Of a DNA stretch of 64,000 nt, positions 49,331 through 62,020 are shown piece after piece. The notes under the pieces were generated by a model that saw only the letters and a program-made list of their open reading frames with translations, ran no database searches and was not told the origin of the DNA. Position 1 is the stretch's first letter. Every line of letters begins with the position of its first letter. The stretch lies in NCBI GenBank assembly GCA_023213395.1, contig CM041465.1:33115741-33179740 (forward strand), read 5' to 3'. The translations under genes and the position numbers were made by a program. Origin of the DNA: Cycas panzhihuaensis. Taxonomy: Eukaryota; Cycadophyta.

Positions 49331-49343
49331 CCCTCCTCCCTAA

Positions 49344-50760
49344 AAACATTCTTTGCCCTCAAAGCATGGGAAGGTTTGAATGTTGTTAGTACCATTCCCT
49401 AAATTCTCAAGTCGTGTCTTCATGATCTAGTATTTTCTGTTTCATCAAGTACTCTCATATTTCTTTAGAGCATAACCTTTTTGTTTGAATCTATAAGATG
49501 CCTTCTAGTTATATAATTATTTTTCCTTCTTCATCAAGTATTGGCAGTTTTGACTATAGAGTGATAGTTTGTCCTAGCTTTTGTTTAAGGCAAGAAATAT
49601 GGAAGATATTATACATATGATTACCTAGCAGTAATTTTAGCCTCTATTCAACTTCACCGACTTTACCAATTATCTAGTATAACCCAAAAAATCATGGTTA
49701 TAACATATACTTACTTGATTGCTTTATTGTGGCTTGTTTCTAAGGTTGGAAGCTTAAGAAGACCCAATCTCCCATCACAAAAGACCTGTTTATTTCATGC
49801 AAATCTACTTGTTATTTCATTTGATCCTTAGTTAGATTTAGATTACCTTTTAATATTTGTAATGTTTTTGCATTTATTCGTGCTATTATTAAATAGATTA
49901 GACTTGCATGGTCTTTGCCCATATAAGAAGAGATGGAGGTTCAAAACTGTATAATGCTTGGAATGGAGTCATTTATGTAGAGTTATGGTATAATACCACC
50001 ACTCAGCTAAATGAAGCCACTTATGCCACTATTATTATTTATCCAATATGAAATTTTGTAAATATTCTTCTAGATAATTATTTAATGCTTTTGATTGTTC
50101 ATCTATTTGTGGGTAGTAAGTTGTAACAATTTTATGCCTACGATTTTAAATAACTCCTAAAAATTACTTGTGAATTTTGGATTGTAGTCTTTGATTATGA
50201 CTTTTGGAAATCCATGGAGATGATAAATCTCCTTGATGAAGAGTTTAGTAATTAACTTACTTTTTTTGTCTCCAAGAATCCTTAAAAATGGCATATTTAG
50301 TGAGGCAATCGACAAGTATGAAGATTGTGTCCCTGCCTTTTAATTTGGATAGTCCTATTATAAAGTCCATTGAGATCTCTTTCTATTTTTTCTCTAATAT
50401 GTACAGTGGTTAGAGTGATCTAAGTTTCTATATATTTTTACTTTTATTTCTTTGATAAATGTCATATTCTAAAATAAACTTATGGATGTCTTCTTTTGTT
50501 CTCTTCTAGAAAAAGGTATTTCAAACTTGGCAGTATATCTAGTTATTGGGGAGGAATGGGCTTTGTTTAGGATTTTGGTTTTTATTATCAATGTAGCAGG
50601 TATCATAATCTCCCCATTTCATAGGATCAAGTATCCCTTTAGTTCATATTTTATTGGCTTCTATGCATGGATCTCTTATAGTTCTTTCTAATAAATTAGA
50701 CCACCTTGATATTTTTGAATTAATTACACCATCTAAGTTGATTTAGTTACTAAAATTGAT
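49344..50760 (-). pseudogene. gypsy integrase copy 1 and chromodomain (broken)
   Basis: At the downstream end, the minus strand reads PILDEEGKIII, EYLMKQKILDHEDTTWEFRE and LPMLQGQRMF (49360-49545), the layout of the integrase-fused chromodomain of plant chromoviruses; Trp residues are partly replaced by stops. Before it, IIGKVGEVEYRLKLL and YNIFHISCLKQKLG (C-terminal integrase). The catalytic core lies at 49930-50500 in pieces. The sequence upstream of about 50750 is replaced by copy 2. Confidence 0.82.
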
Positions 50761-50769
50761 TATTTATTT

Positions 50770-51043
50770 CTAGACAAATTTAGATTGTCTTTTAAAAATT
50801 CCAAAGTGTCCTACATCTATTGCTGTTATTCTTATACAATATGGACTTTAGATATTCAAGTCTATTTGAGAAGTGATGGTGGTTTAAAACCATACAAGGC
50901 TTGAAATGGTATCATTTTGGTGGTAGTATGTTACATGGTATTATACCACATTTATCCAAATGAAGCTATTTATGTCATTGGTGTTGTTTATTAATAACAA
51001 AGTTTTACAAATATCCTTCTAGACATTTATTAATGGCCTTTGT
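50770..51043 (-). pseudogene. gypsy integrase copy 2, downstream piece
   Basis: Aligns with 49800-50090 of copy 1 (phrases AAACCATACAAGGCTTG/AACTGTATAATGCTTGG; AATGAAGC(T/C)A; CTTCTAGA). It ends near 50770 without reaching a chromodomain. It continues at 56103 beyond the gag-only insertion. Confidence 0.78.
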
Positions 51044-51374
51044 TATTGGGGTTAATGTTAGTCACCTACCTCCCGCCTTAGAAACATATGAGCACACACA
51101 TGGTAAATTAATATAAGTTTATTTTATTATACATTTTTATTATTTTATATTTTTTTTAATTTGGAGGTTGAGGAGGTTTCCCTCCTTCCTCACAAGTATA
51201 TATTCTATGGGGTTCTAAACCCTAGTGTTCTTCAACACTACCATCTATTGGGAAGCATGTTGTACTCTCTTTACAATGGATTAATGCAATGTTATTTCAC
51301 AAGTGTATTTTAAATATGGCTTAAGTTATATGTATTTACCTCCACTGCTCTGTCTTACATTTTTAATTCTAACA
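51044..51374 (+). repeat. 5' LTR of gag-only element B
   Basis: 331 bp, starts TATTGGGGTTAATG (TGTTGGGG in the 3' copy), ends TTCTAACA. Confidence 0.94.
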
Positions 51375-51386
51375 TGGTATCAAAGC
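51375..51386 (+). other. primer binding site of gag-only element B
   Basis: TGGTATCAAAGC, immediately after the LTR; one base from the plant copia consensus. Confidence 0.92.
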
Positions 51387-54300
51387 ATAGATCTTGGCCA
51401 CCTGTATCAGAGCATTGATCTACCTTCACAGGAAGCATTTACATTGATATTTTGATAGTTTTATAAAGTTTATTAATATTTTTATATAGTTTTTTGTTAA
51501 TATTTGGCTATTATTGATATGTGTACTATATTTAATCTATATTTCTTTAGATTTTTATAGCTATAGTATGTGCATTCATCCCAGCAATTATTTGGTGCAA
51601 TTATTTTGAAGTTTCATATGATATTTTTTAAGATTTTAATCAATTTTCACTATTTTTTTAAGGTTTTTTCAAGTTTCTAAACTTTTGCAGCTTAGTACGA
51701 TCTCCACACTACTCAGAACCATGTCAAGTTACCACTCATTGGATTCATCTTTGAGTCCTCTATGCTCCATAAAAGACAGTTTAAAAAATCGTCACTCCTA
51801 CGGTGAGTTATAGCTCCTAGAAGCCTAGTGTATCTCACTGCATGTTGAAACCCTTAGGCATTAAAGTTGAAATCATTCATTTTGGCTTTGTTTCTCATTG
51901 GTTTTCTCTAAAACTTAGTAGCAAGGTATTTTAAAGCTTGTAGAATCTATTCGTGATGTTTTTCTAGCCTCATTTCAGTCGTATGACCTTTGCACCCTCC
52001 ACAGTCTCCCAATTTTTGGTAGGCTAATCCTCAACCTATAGATATATGTTCCTCATTAAATTTTATGGGCACCTCGACATCAATAAGATCAAGTCACTTT
52101 TCAATTTTTGTCACATTTCGTGACCCCAGTGAGAAGAACAAACTCCTTGAGTGACCACTATCTATGCACCCTTTATTCATGTCATATTTCAACTGTATTT
52201 ATTAAAAATATATATATATTGAGAATATTTCTTATTGATCTCTAGTGTAGATCACCTGACACCCTGTCTAGATTAATTCTTGATTAGATCCCAGTCTTTG
52301 TGATCATTTTGTGGCCTCCACTTCTCAGTCATTCACCGTACGGTGTCATGTAACCTCTGTGTTGCATTTCAGCATTTTTTACATTAAAAAATATATTTTT
52401 TGAATGTTTTTAGTTTGATCTTCAACTATGATCTTTGGGTGTCCTCTCTCATGATCAGATTCAATCGATGTTTAGCTATTTACATCGATTTAGCATGCCA
52501 AAAATTGCCTCTACATCCTCTCTCTGTTGTGCGACCTCTATGTTGCCTTTTGTTGTATTTCTCTTATTAAAAATTATACTTTTTTCATCATTTGCTCGCC
52601 AATCTTCATTAGGGATCTATGGCACCCTCTCCCATAGTGGTTTCAAGTGATTTCACACTACTTTCACCGATCTCTGTGTCAATATTTGTCACGGAAGTTG
52701 CACAGAGTTGTAGGCTTTAATTTTTTTATTAAAATCTTTATTTTTTCTAATGTTGATGATATTTAATTGAATTATGATTCAATTTGAGTTCTAGCATTAA
52801 GTTTAGGGCTTAGCCCCCTCAAATCAACCAACCCTCAGCCCTATTTGGTCTCTATACAACCCCACTTTTCAGTGGACCCTAGAAAATAATAATTTCCTTT
52901 GAAATCTTTTTGTATTTTCAAACATTATATTGATTATTTGATAATATTTAAGATCTGGGGCCCTCCTAGGTTTATATCTGCCAGTCCCATGTCTTGTTAT
53001 ATGACCATAAGCTCATTTACCAAAGGGGCTAAAGACTTAATATTCACTTTTTTTATTTTTTTAATTTTTACCTAAAGAGGATTGTTTACGTTTCTAGCTA
53101 TATCTCAGTGCTAGGGAGTTAGATTTTTAATCTGCTAGGCTCGTTGGATTCTTGACTTAAAGCTCTATAGCCTGGAGTCCTCAATTACTTGATTTGAGCC
53201 AATTTTTGTAGGGTTTGATTAGGTGAAAGTTGACCTTCATTTATTACTCATATTTCATTAGCCATAAACATGTTCTTTCAATGTTTCATTAATAACTTGA
53301 GTTCTATAGCTTTGTTTCTTGAGTCATCTAAATCGTTGGAAAGGGTTTTCAAAGTTATTCATAATAGAATAGGTTTCATAACATTATAAGATAATTTTAT
53401 ATGTAATTAAAACTCTAAAATAAAAGCTCTATTTCAGTCATAGTTAGACACTTTTGGAAATATTTTGAGCCGAACTTTCTTTCCAACTAAATATACTTGA
53501 TTGATATTTGTATATTAACTGATTATCAATTATATTTGTTAGTGTTTATAAGATTCACAAGCTATTTTATATCCTTTTAGTATCATTTTTGGCTTCTTAA
53601 GTATGAAGAGCCCTATTTAGATCAAAAACAACAAACGAGTACCTCTCATCATATTATTTTCTTTCCATTACATCTAGAAGTAAATCTAAGTGATTTTCTT
53701 GAGCATTTTCTACTTATTTAAGGAAGTTTCTTTGAGTATTTCATACTTATTAAAGGCCATTTACCTTATTGAATACTTTAGAGAGTACACTTATTTTATA
53801 AGAGAATCCTCTAAAGAGCTCACTTTCATTTCACTTATATCACATCTAAAAGTATTTGCAAATAATCTTATGCACTTTGAGTTCATTGTTTCATAAGTTG
53901 AAGGAACTTTTATTTACCTTAAGGCCTCTCATATCTCTTGAAATCATATTAGTACATCATTACATAAGTCATTGGTTATTGTTTTTATTCTTTCAAACTT
54001 TAAGGCTCCTTTTTATTCAAGGATATTATTGCATCTTTATATACATCATCTTTCATTATAAGGCCTCTTATATGCATCTTTGATGAAAAGATTATAAGCC
54101 ATTTATATTCATCATTTTGGAAAAAGGATTATTAGTTTATCCTTTATTTCAAAATCTTATTAGTTTTAAATATTTATTAGCTATCTTGATTGAAAATTAT
54201 TTGAAGATTGAAAGGTTTATCTCCTTAATCGAAAGAGTAATTGAGCATTTGAATAGATCATCTCCTTTATTTACTTGGTTATAGCTTGTTATTGATTCAC

Positions 54301-55058
54301 TGAAAATGAATACATTCTCATTGAAAGTTATTTTAAGCTACCTTTCAAGGAGCTTCTTCATTTTTTAAAGATAAAGTTTGCATAAGAAAATTTTGATCTT
54401 ATTTCATTATTAAGGTATCTTCGCATTAAGTCATTTAATTGGAAAACCATACATATATCTTTTACTTTTCTTTCTTTCAAAGCAAGTTATTTTATTGTTC
54501 AAGGAGAATTCTTCAAAATTGAAAGAGAATAGTTGTATACTTGCATCTATTGAAAGGAAATATTTTAATCTTTGATTTCATTTCTCATAATAAATTGAAT
54601 CAAAAGTATTGATTATCTTCTCATTTGAAAGTGTATTCAATCTTGCTTATATAAAGCTTTTTTATTTCTTGACCTATAAGCAATTAAAATTAGAAGATTA
54701 TTTTTTTACCATTTCAACTTTGAAAAGCATTTTAAGTTGGACTTCATTGCATAAGCACATTATTCCTTTCTTTTAATCTCACTTTTGAAGTCTTATGAAA
54801 AGTAATGTTCAAATAACATTCATTGAAAGGATATACTTTATATTATTATCAAGTTATTTTTTATTTATAAAAGTAGTTATTTAAAAATTCTTTATATATT
54901 TTAAGTCTCTTTGACTCACTTGTATATTGCTCTTTAATATATACTTTGAAAGGATTATCTATGGTTTATTTATCTCATTTCAATAGAAAACATCTATCTT
55001 GCATTGTTTAAAGAGATATACCTCTTATTTAATTAGATGTTATGATTCATTGATTGCA
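51387..55058 (+). other. 3.7-kb leader of gag-only element B
   Basis: No protein recognised. The first half (51660-53250) is mixed in composition, with phrases such as GTGACC, GACCTC and the 12-mer GGGCTTAGCCCC (52806-52817). The second half (53300-55050) is AT-rich with many CTTT(G/C)AAAG words. Short open frames here (52435-52650, 53690-54083) look accidental. The longest leader in the window. Confidence 0.65.
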
Positions 55059-55768
55059 ATGGCTATAATTGATAATAACACTAGGTTTCCTATATTTGAT
55101 GGGGTAAATTTTCAAATTTAGAGATATATGTTAAAATCACACTTTATTGAAAATAACCTTTAGAAATTTATAGAATGTGGTTATCTAATAAATGAAGCAA
55201 ATTTTAGAGAAAACTTAAAAAGGGATAATGAAACCCTAACACTAATGCTTTGTACTATAAATGATGATACACTTACTCAAGTTTATAATATGATCATATC
55301 TAAATCTATTTAAGATACCTTTGATTCACTTTATGGGAGAGATATTTTATATTTAAGTAAATTTAACTATATTAATGATGCATTTTTTGTTAAACATATG
55401 ATAGAACAAGTATTTTTTGATGAAAAGTATAATGTGGCATGCAATATTAAAGATTCTAATAAGATTGATGAATATAATGATGCATTTGATAAGGCTACAT
55501 CTACATTTGAACTGGTTGACTCTCATCAAAAGGATAAACTCAAAGATGAAAGCACGCATATTCATTTGAAGCAACTCATACCTATATTTAGACCATAATT
55601 TATTGAAAACTATATAGAAAGGATAATGGTGCAAATCGAATACCACTTCAAAGTTGATAATAAAGTTACAAGACATGAGCACGATTACTTTTTCAAAGTA
55701 TACCTCAAGCATTTATACCACAAGTTCAAGGAGAAGTAGAAGACAAATGTGATAAACATTTAGAGGGA
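55059..55768 (+). pseudogene. stand-alone gag of element B (broken)
   Basis: I place the start at the ATG at 55059: MAIIDNNTRFPIFDGVNFQI, then a stop (TAG) at the conserved Trp. It continues KSHFIENNL, KFIECGYLINEANFRENL, RDNETLTLMLCTINDDTLTQ, DTFDSLYGRDI, and in an open run (55398-55598) KIDEYNDAFDKATSTFELVD. Then VQIEYHFKVDNKVTRHEHDY and KFKEK. It parallels element A's gag block by block over about 225 codons, including the shared FDLID/FELVD and YHFK/DHFK phrases. No zinc knuckle. Confidence 0.88.
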
Positions 55769-55771
55769 GTA
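55761..55771 (+). other. polypurine tract of gag-only element B
   Basis: TAGAGGGAGTA directly before the 3' LTR. Confidence 0.8.
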
Positions 55772-56102
55772 TGTTGGGGTTAATATTCCTCACTTAACTC
55801 TCACCTTAAAAGCATGTGAGTTCATACATGGTAAGTTAAGGTAAGTTTATTTTATTGTACATTTTTATTATTTTATATTATTTTAAATTTAGAGGTTAAG
55901 GAGGTTTCCCTCCTCCCTCACAAGTATATATTTTATGGGGTTATAAACCCTGATATTCTTCAACACCACCATCTATTGGAAAGCATGTTGTACTCTCTTT
56001 ATAATAGATTAATGCAATGCTACTTCACAAGTATATTTTGAATATGGATTAAGTTATATATATTTACCTACTCTACTATGTCTTGTGTTTTCAATTCTAA
56101 CA
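55772..56102 (+). repeat. 3' LTR of gag-only element B
   Basis: 331 bp, TGTTGGGGTTAATA... to TTCTAACA, equal in length to the 5' LTR. Confidence 0.94.
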
Positions 56103-56107
56103 TTTAT

Positions 56108-56880
56108 TTTCTCATCAGTTTATGAATGATATGTCATACTCACGTTTAACTTAGTACCTACCATTTTGAATAGGTCCTACCAAAAGTTGCTTGAAAACTT
56201 TGAATCTCTATCACTGATAATTACTTTCAAGAAGTCATGGAAATGGTAAATTTCTTTTATAAATGTCTCTGCTATCTAATTAGCCTTAATAGTTTTTTGT
56301 GTTCCTTGAAAATAAGTATATTTTGTTAGATGATCTACAACCATAAAAATAACATCTTTCCCTTCTAATTTAGATAACCCAGTGATAAAATCCATGGATA
56401 TTTCTTCATATTTTTGCTCTGGTATAGGTATCGGCTATAGTAACCCTATGATTTTTAGAGTTTTATTTTTGTTTCTTTGGTAAACATCACATTTAAATAT
56501 GAATTTATAAATTTTAGCTTTCATTCCTTTCTAGAAAAAGGTGTCCCAAATTTATCGACGAGTTTTGTTGGTGATAATGTGTCCTCTGATCATAGAGCAA
56601 TGTGCTTCCTCTAAAATTTTTTATTTAATGGTAAATGTTATTGGAATTAGTATCTTTACTTTTCTCAAAATTAACTTTCTCTATATATTATACTTGGTAT
56701 TATTCTCTTTTTTATCTTTCTCAAGGCTTCCTAATTAAAGGTCATCTTTATAACTGTGAACTAGATCTTTAATCCATTTGGGTGTGATTATTGTGATGCT
56801 ATATAAGGTGGGTTGATATTACCTAGAATTTTTAGCCAAAATCCTAGATAATGCATCACTAATCATTTTCTCTTTTCCCT
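56108..56880 (-). pseudogene. gypsy integrase copy 2, upstream piece
   Basis: Same reading as 50100-50750 (copy 1): TGGAAATGGTAAATTTCTTTT aligns with GGAGATGATAAATCTCCTTG, and TTCTAGAAAAAGGTGTCCCAAA with TTCTAGAAAAAGGTATTTCAAA. Minus-strand amino acids suit the zinc-finger and core regions, in several frames. Confidence 0.8.
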
Positions 56881-57970
56881 TTTTTTAGAGAATTAAAAAA
56901 TCAAGGTTCTAAAGTTTGTTCGTCCATTTTTTTTATTTATTAGAGAGTGATGTTTGGCTAAGAAAATATTTTAAATTGTCATAATTAGTTTTGACTATAA
57001 ACTTAGAAGATATTGTAGCCATTGATGTATGGCATACATAATTGCCAACATTTCTTTATCATAAATAGGCTTGAGATATTCTTGATCATTAAGCTTCTTA
57101 CTTTCGTATGCTAAGGGCTAGTCTTCTTATAAGAGAACTACCCCTATCCTAATTCTAAACACATAACATTCAATCATAAATTGTTAGGAAAAATTAAGAG
57201 TTGCTAATACAAAAGTTGTGGTCATGGTTGCTTTTAACTCTTGAAAAGATCCTTCTACATTCTAGGTCCACATGAAAGCATCCTTCTTGGTTAGATCAAT
57301 TAATGATATGGCCATTTACATATACCCTTTAATGAACCTTCATAAGAACCATGTTGCTCCTAAAAATCCATGGATCCCTATTATGTTTCTGGGCATTGGC
57401 TAGTTGATAATGGCCTAAATCTTCTTGTAATCAATCTTTACTCCTTTTAGAGTGATAATATAACCTAAGTACTCTAACTTTATTTGTCCAAATGTACATT
57501 TGTTCCTGTTAGCAAAGAACTTTTGATATTGTAAGAGTTAAAGAATAGTGTATATGTGTCCCAAGTGTTCTTGTCAAGTTTTGTTATAAATCAAAATATC
57601 ATCAAAGAAGACCAAAATGAACTTTCATAAGTAAGGTTTAAAAACCCAGTTCATCATACTCTAAAAAGTTGTAGGTGCATTAGTTAAACCAAATGGCATG
57701 ACTCAAAACTCAAATAATCCTTCATGAATTTGGAAAGTTGTCTTGTAAACTTCTACTATTTTGATTTAGATTTGGTAGTATCTAGATCATAAGTTAATTT
57801 TTGAAAAATATTGAGCCCCATGTCATTCATCTAATAAATCATCTATTTAAGGGGTGTTATCTATTTTTTATGGTTAACTTATGTAGAGCTTGATAGTCTA
57901 GGTACACTCAATAATACCCATCTTTTTTCTAACTAAGTATAATAAGAAACGTAAACAGATTAGTACTTGG
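56881..57970 (-). pseudogene. gypsy reverse transcriptase and RNase H (broken)
   Basis: RT from the right: VMPFGLTNAPTTF, SMMNWVFKPYLRKFILVF, the intact catalytic VFFDDILIYN (57588-57617), QEHLGHIYTIL and KCTFGQIKLEYLGYII (57380-57700). RNase H lies downstream in pieces (56900-57350). Stops are again mostly where Gln or Trp is expected. Confidence 0.9.
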
Positions 57971-58840
57971 GATAATGGATCCCTATTATAACAACTCTTA
58001 TGTGATTTATTCAATTTCCTATTTGAAATGAAATAAATGATAATAAGGTCAAATATTTATAAGATTTTATTATAGAGCAAGTTTGATTGTGTTCTCATAC
58101 CCTCAACTTGGGGGTAATTCCTAAGGAAACTCTTCAAACACTTGGTTGTATTGGTTAATAATGGTTTGGACTTCTACTAGAACTTCTTCAATGGTCAATT
58201 TATAACATGAGAGAATGAAAGAAACAAGGTTCTTCTGTAATAATTTTCCCATCTATTAAGAATAAACTAGTTGCGTTGGGGGAATATCTAGGGCCTAAAA
58301 TTTGTACATTTGTCCTTTCTAGTAAAAAGACATAAAACATGCTCTATAGTTGGTGACTATATTGCCCAAAGTTTGTAACCACTAAATTCCTAAAATGATA
58401 TGGATGCCCCTAATTGGCATGGTGAATATATAGGTCATAGTTATATAATAGACTATAAGTAAATCCACCTACTAGTAATATCCTTTATAGGGCATGTCCC
58501 TATCATTTATGATGACTACTTAAGAGACACTAAGTGGTTTAATTTAGAGTTCTAGTTTATCTATTGTCAATCTATTTATGAAATTATGGGTGCTCCCACT
58601 ATCTACCAAAATTAAAATTTCTGCTTTCTTTATTAACCCTTTAAAGCAAAGTGTCTGAGGCATTTGAGCCTCTCTCGTGATGGCTTGAAGAGAAATCTAA
58701 ACATTACTAGTCTCAATGTTTAAAAGGTCATTAATCTCTAATTCATTTATTTTGGCTATTACTTCTTCCTATGGATTGTCCCATTCTAATTCTTCTAGTA
58801 TATTATCTTCTTTATTGTTTATCATAAACATCTTCTTTAC
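57971..58840 (-). pseudogene. gypsy protease region (active site kept)
   Basis: Minus strand reads LILVDSGSTHNFINRLTIDK near 58560-58620, an intact aspartic protease D-S-G with the T-H-N-F-I tail common in plant chromoviruses. The following part to RT is frameshifted. The only LTR-element protease in the window with its catalytic triplet unbroken. Confidence 0.85.
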
Positions 58841-59747
58841 TAGACATTTGTGATCCTAGTTGTATTTACCTCTATAGTGGAAACAAGCCTCATTCCTAAT
58901 GTATTTGGCTCAAGATAGATACTCACCCCTTTTTTTGGAGATTGGGGACCTTACTTTTGTTCCTAATTATATCCAATTTGGTTGGAATTACTGCCTTGGA
59001 TGCCTAGAAGGGTCATTCTACTAGATAAACTTTTGCTTGTTATCTCTAAATTCCACTTCAATATTCCTCTCATGATAATGGAATCATTGAGTTATAATAC
59101 ATCTAAGGTTTTAAGGTGATATTTGATATTCCCTTTTAGACCTACAATATATACTTCAACTAGTTGTTCTTCATTCATTTCTGTCTCTACCAAACTATGA
59201 AGGTTTTAGAATTATTTTATGTATGCTCGTACTAATCTAATCTATTGCAACCTCATGAGTTAAGCAAAGTAATTAGTGTTCCATATCTCTTTATATTGCT
59301 TAATGATATATTGCTCTAGAAAATTCCAATTAAAATGGCTTGTCCTTTCATAGAATCTCTACCACCAATGGGACCATTGTAGAGCATTTCTATAAAGGTG
59401 AAGGATTGCTACCACTCATTTTTCTTTGTTTGTTATGGAGGTCACTTTGAAAGAGATTTCTAATGATAAGATCCAACTGTAAATATCTTTGGACCTTTTG
59501 GGGTTAATTTTTTCTAAAAGGAATTTGGTTCTTTTGATTCTAGGACTAGATTGGTCCCTTAGATCTCCCTCTTCTTCTTTTATATACTCTTCTTATTTCT
59601 AATGTCTAGATGGACTTATGCCCTTTTTCCTTCCCATGATTATATTCATAAGTAGCTAAATATCCTTTCTTATTTGAGCTAAATCATTGGTAATATTATT
59701 GACATGATGGGATACCTCTACTACTATCTTTGATGGTTGATTCACCA
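58841..59747 (-). pseudogene. gypsy gag (broken)
   Basis: Start at the ATG at 59747: MVNQPSKIVVEVSHHVNN. The capsid domain shows SWILSLEISFKVT, WVVAILHLYRNALQWSHWW (about 59345-59440) and LVETEMNEEQLVEVYIVGLK (about 59140-59200), the normal order for gypsy gag. The knuckle near 58850-58890 reads CFHYRGKYN...HKC with the second Cys replaced. Confidence 0.87.
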
Positions 59748-59959
59748 TTTTGTTAGATAAAAGTTTTTTTCCTAATCTTAATTATGTTCTACAAAAAAAA
59801 AAAAAATCTTGTAAAAACTTCGTGTTAAACTAAGTTTGAAATAAAGTTATAATACTACTTGTAGTAATCTTACAACTTCTTCTATAGGATTTATGAATAG
59901 CAAACTCCCAAAAATAGATAACAATTTAAAAATATACAAGAAAGAAGGAAAATTATAGC

Positions 59960-60345
59960 AATAAATAATAAACAATAACCAATAAATAATATCTCAATTT
60001 TAAAAGTAAAATGCATGAAAAGATAACCAATAGAATAGATATAAGTTACCAAGTACTCCTATAAGTCTACTGAAATAAATAGTCCTTCTTCGAGGTGATG
60101 TACCCTACACAAATATTACCCTAAGGCCAAAATTATAGTAGTCTAAGACTCTCCCTCTTGCCAATCCTAATGAGGCTAATAACCACCCTTAAGTAGGTGG
60201 CCAAAAGATAAAGAAGGAAGTCAACCAAAAAAGTTATAATGTTTATTTTTAACAAGAATATAACATTGGCCAGAAACTCCTCTAAAAACTATTTTAATAT
60301 GAATATAAAGCCAACTAAGAACTCCTTTAAAAATAGGTACTTAAA
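59960..60345 (-). repeat. possible 5' LTR of the minus-strand gypsy element
   Basis: Weak similarity to 48825-49330: AAGGCCAAAATTATAGTAG against AAGGCCAAAAATATGGTAG, CACCCTTAAGTAGGTGGCC against CACCTATAAATAGGCAACC, and GCCAACTA near the plus-strand end. A run of 14 A (59793-59806) lies between it and gag. No primer site identified, so this is tentative. Confidence 0.4.
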
Positions 60346-61250
60346 TATCTTCATGCAAATTAGTTTTTTTTCTCACTAGGAGATCATCTAAACAACCTTC
60401 TAAAATATTTAGAATACTACAAGATGCCTCATATATACAAAAGGTACAATTACAAAGAGGCAAGAATCTATAAGAGAGGTTGATCATGTAAGGTGACTAG
60501 TGGCACCTTGTATAAGCAACGTTACATAGTCATTACATTTTTATAATGTAGTGTGGGAATTTAGAACCCCACAAGCATTAGGCTTACAACTTTGAGTCAT
60601 GACTAATCACTAATACTAGTATGATTAAATAGATTTACAATGCACTTTATTACATTGAGTTAATAAAGTGACTAGCATGGCTTGCTAATATAATAATATA
60701 TTTACAAATGTATAATGTAATTACAGAGGTAGAATATTGAATTAATGAATAATTCTTCTATCATTTAGGTTAATGAAGGATTATGTAATAATGTAATTAG
60801 GGTTCTTTACATCCTTGAGTGCAAAGTGAGAAAAAGGCCCTAACAAGCATATCTTTTATTGTTTACGAATCAATCCAATACAAGGAATTTATATAATCTT
60901 TTATATTTTTTCCATTAGATTTGTAGGTATGGATCCAACTAAGGTGCATAAGTACCTCTAACTATTACATCCTTTAAACTTTATTTGCTTCCATTTATAG
61001 ATTACTTTCCATTCTCTTTCATAAACACTACAGAATTAAAGCTTGAGTTGATCTTTGCATCTACTTAGGGGGGTAAAAAAGAAATAACAACATGCTAATG
61101 AGATGGATGAATTAACCTGTATTTATGGGAAATAAGGAACTAAAAGGGAATTTTGAGGTATTTGAAAAGTAGGTCCTTATTAGAGCAATTATGGATTAGA
61201 AAAGAAAGTCTATAGTACATAGTGTTAAAAATTTTGAGTGTGAAGTTAAG
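60346..61250. other. AT-rich region without genes
   Basis: No coding sequence, LTR edge or notable repeat recognised. Confidence 0.55.
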
Positions 61251-61693
61251 AAGATAAACCCTTGGCCTAAAATAAGGAATGATAATCCTTTGTGCTAGCT
61301 AGTTGGTTGAGGTTCCCTAAAACCTTTACTTAATCACTAGATGAAGATCCCACAATATGAATTTAGGAAAGAAGTAGAGGTACATACATAACTAAATAAG
61401 ATCAAATTCGCTTTCCAGGTCTAGCATATTTTTTATATTAGACTACTTGTAACCTAAATAGTTAATAGTTAGTTAGCCCTTAGTTAAGCATTTAGATGAG
61501 AGATATCAAGGTGCATGGAACATGAATAGTTATAAGCCTGTTTTATATATATACTTCCATGCATTATACATTATAACATAAAGCTTTATTAATAATTAAA
61601 AATCACTTCAAAGAAGCATTTATATAATTCTTTGTAATGTTTATTGATCTCCACTATTTGCAAGAATTTACTATACTAATGTTAGGTAGCAGA
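61251..61693. repeat. direct repeat, left copy (443 bp)
   Basis: Shares AAACCCTTGGCCTAAAATAA, TCACTAGATGAAGATCCCA and TTAATAATTAAAAATCACTT with the right copy; scattered substitutions and small indels separate them. Confidence 0.92.
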
Positions 61694-62020
61694 TGTGAGG
61701 TCTACTATAAGTGGTATTATATGTTCTTTAGTCTTTGGTGTTCCTCCACATCCTTTACTACATTTTTCTCTCACCGTTTATTCTTTGATAGTTTATAAGC
61801 ATATTTCTATTATTGTAATTTTTTCCTACCATTTCCCTTCTACTTCATTTTGGTATTGTTATTGTTCCTTTTGTAAATCTCTCATTTGTATTACTATTTA
61901 GTTACCTTTCCTTGTTATCATCACCTTTTGGCACTCTGTAGACATTGTATTATTATAGTATCATTGCTTCCAAGCTTTGTTTAAATACTCCTTTCTACCA
62001 TTTCTAAGGATTAAAATAAG

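Larger units (their letters stand above)
51044..56102 (+). mobile_element. gag-only copia-like LTR element B (TR-GAG type), plus strand
   Basis: 5.1 kb, LTRs 51044-51374 and 55772-56102, 331 bp each. Flanks TTTGT (51039-51043) and TTTAT (56103-56107) agree at four of five positions, and the integrase reading resumes across the joint. Primer site and polypurine tract present. The interior has a 3.7-kb leader and one gag-like frame, with no protease, integrase or RT. The gag is related to that of element A (41518-45153), but the LTR sequences show no similarity that I can see. Confidence 0.92.
48825..60345 (-). mobile_element. Ty3/gypsy chromovirus-type sequence, minus strand (approximate ends)
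   Basis: Minus-strand gag, protease, RT, RNase H, integrase and chromodomain from right to left, interrupted by the gag-only element 51044-56102. The integrase region is present twice head to tail, so this is either two truncated elements or one rearranged element. Candidate LTRs: about 48825-49330 on the left, after a clear polypurine tract, and about 59960-60345 on the right. They share GGCCAACTA and GCCAAAA phrases but are strongly diverged, and no primer site was found, so the ends are uncertain. Confidence 0.75.

Noticed and set aside
48720-60345. 3' LTR of the plus-strand gypsy element directly after 48720
   Set aside because: The sequence from about 48825 fits the LTR of the minus-strand gypsy element, and nothing in 48720-48825 matches a candidate 5' LTR left of the nest.
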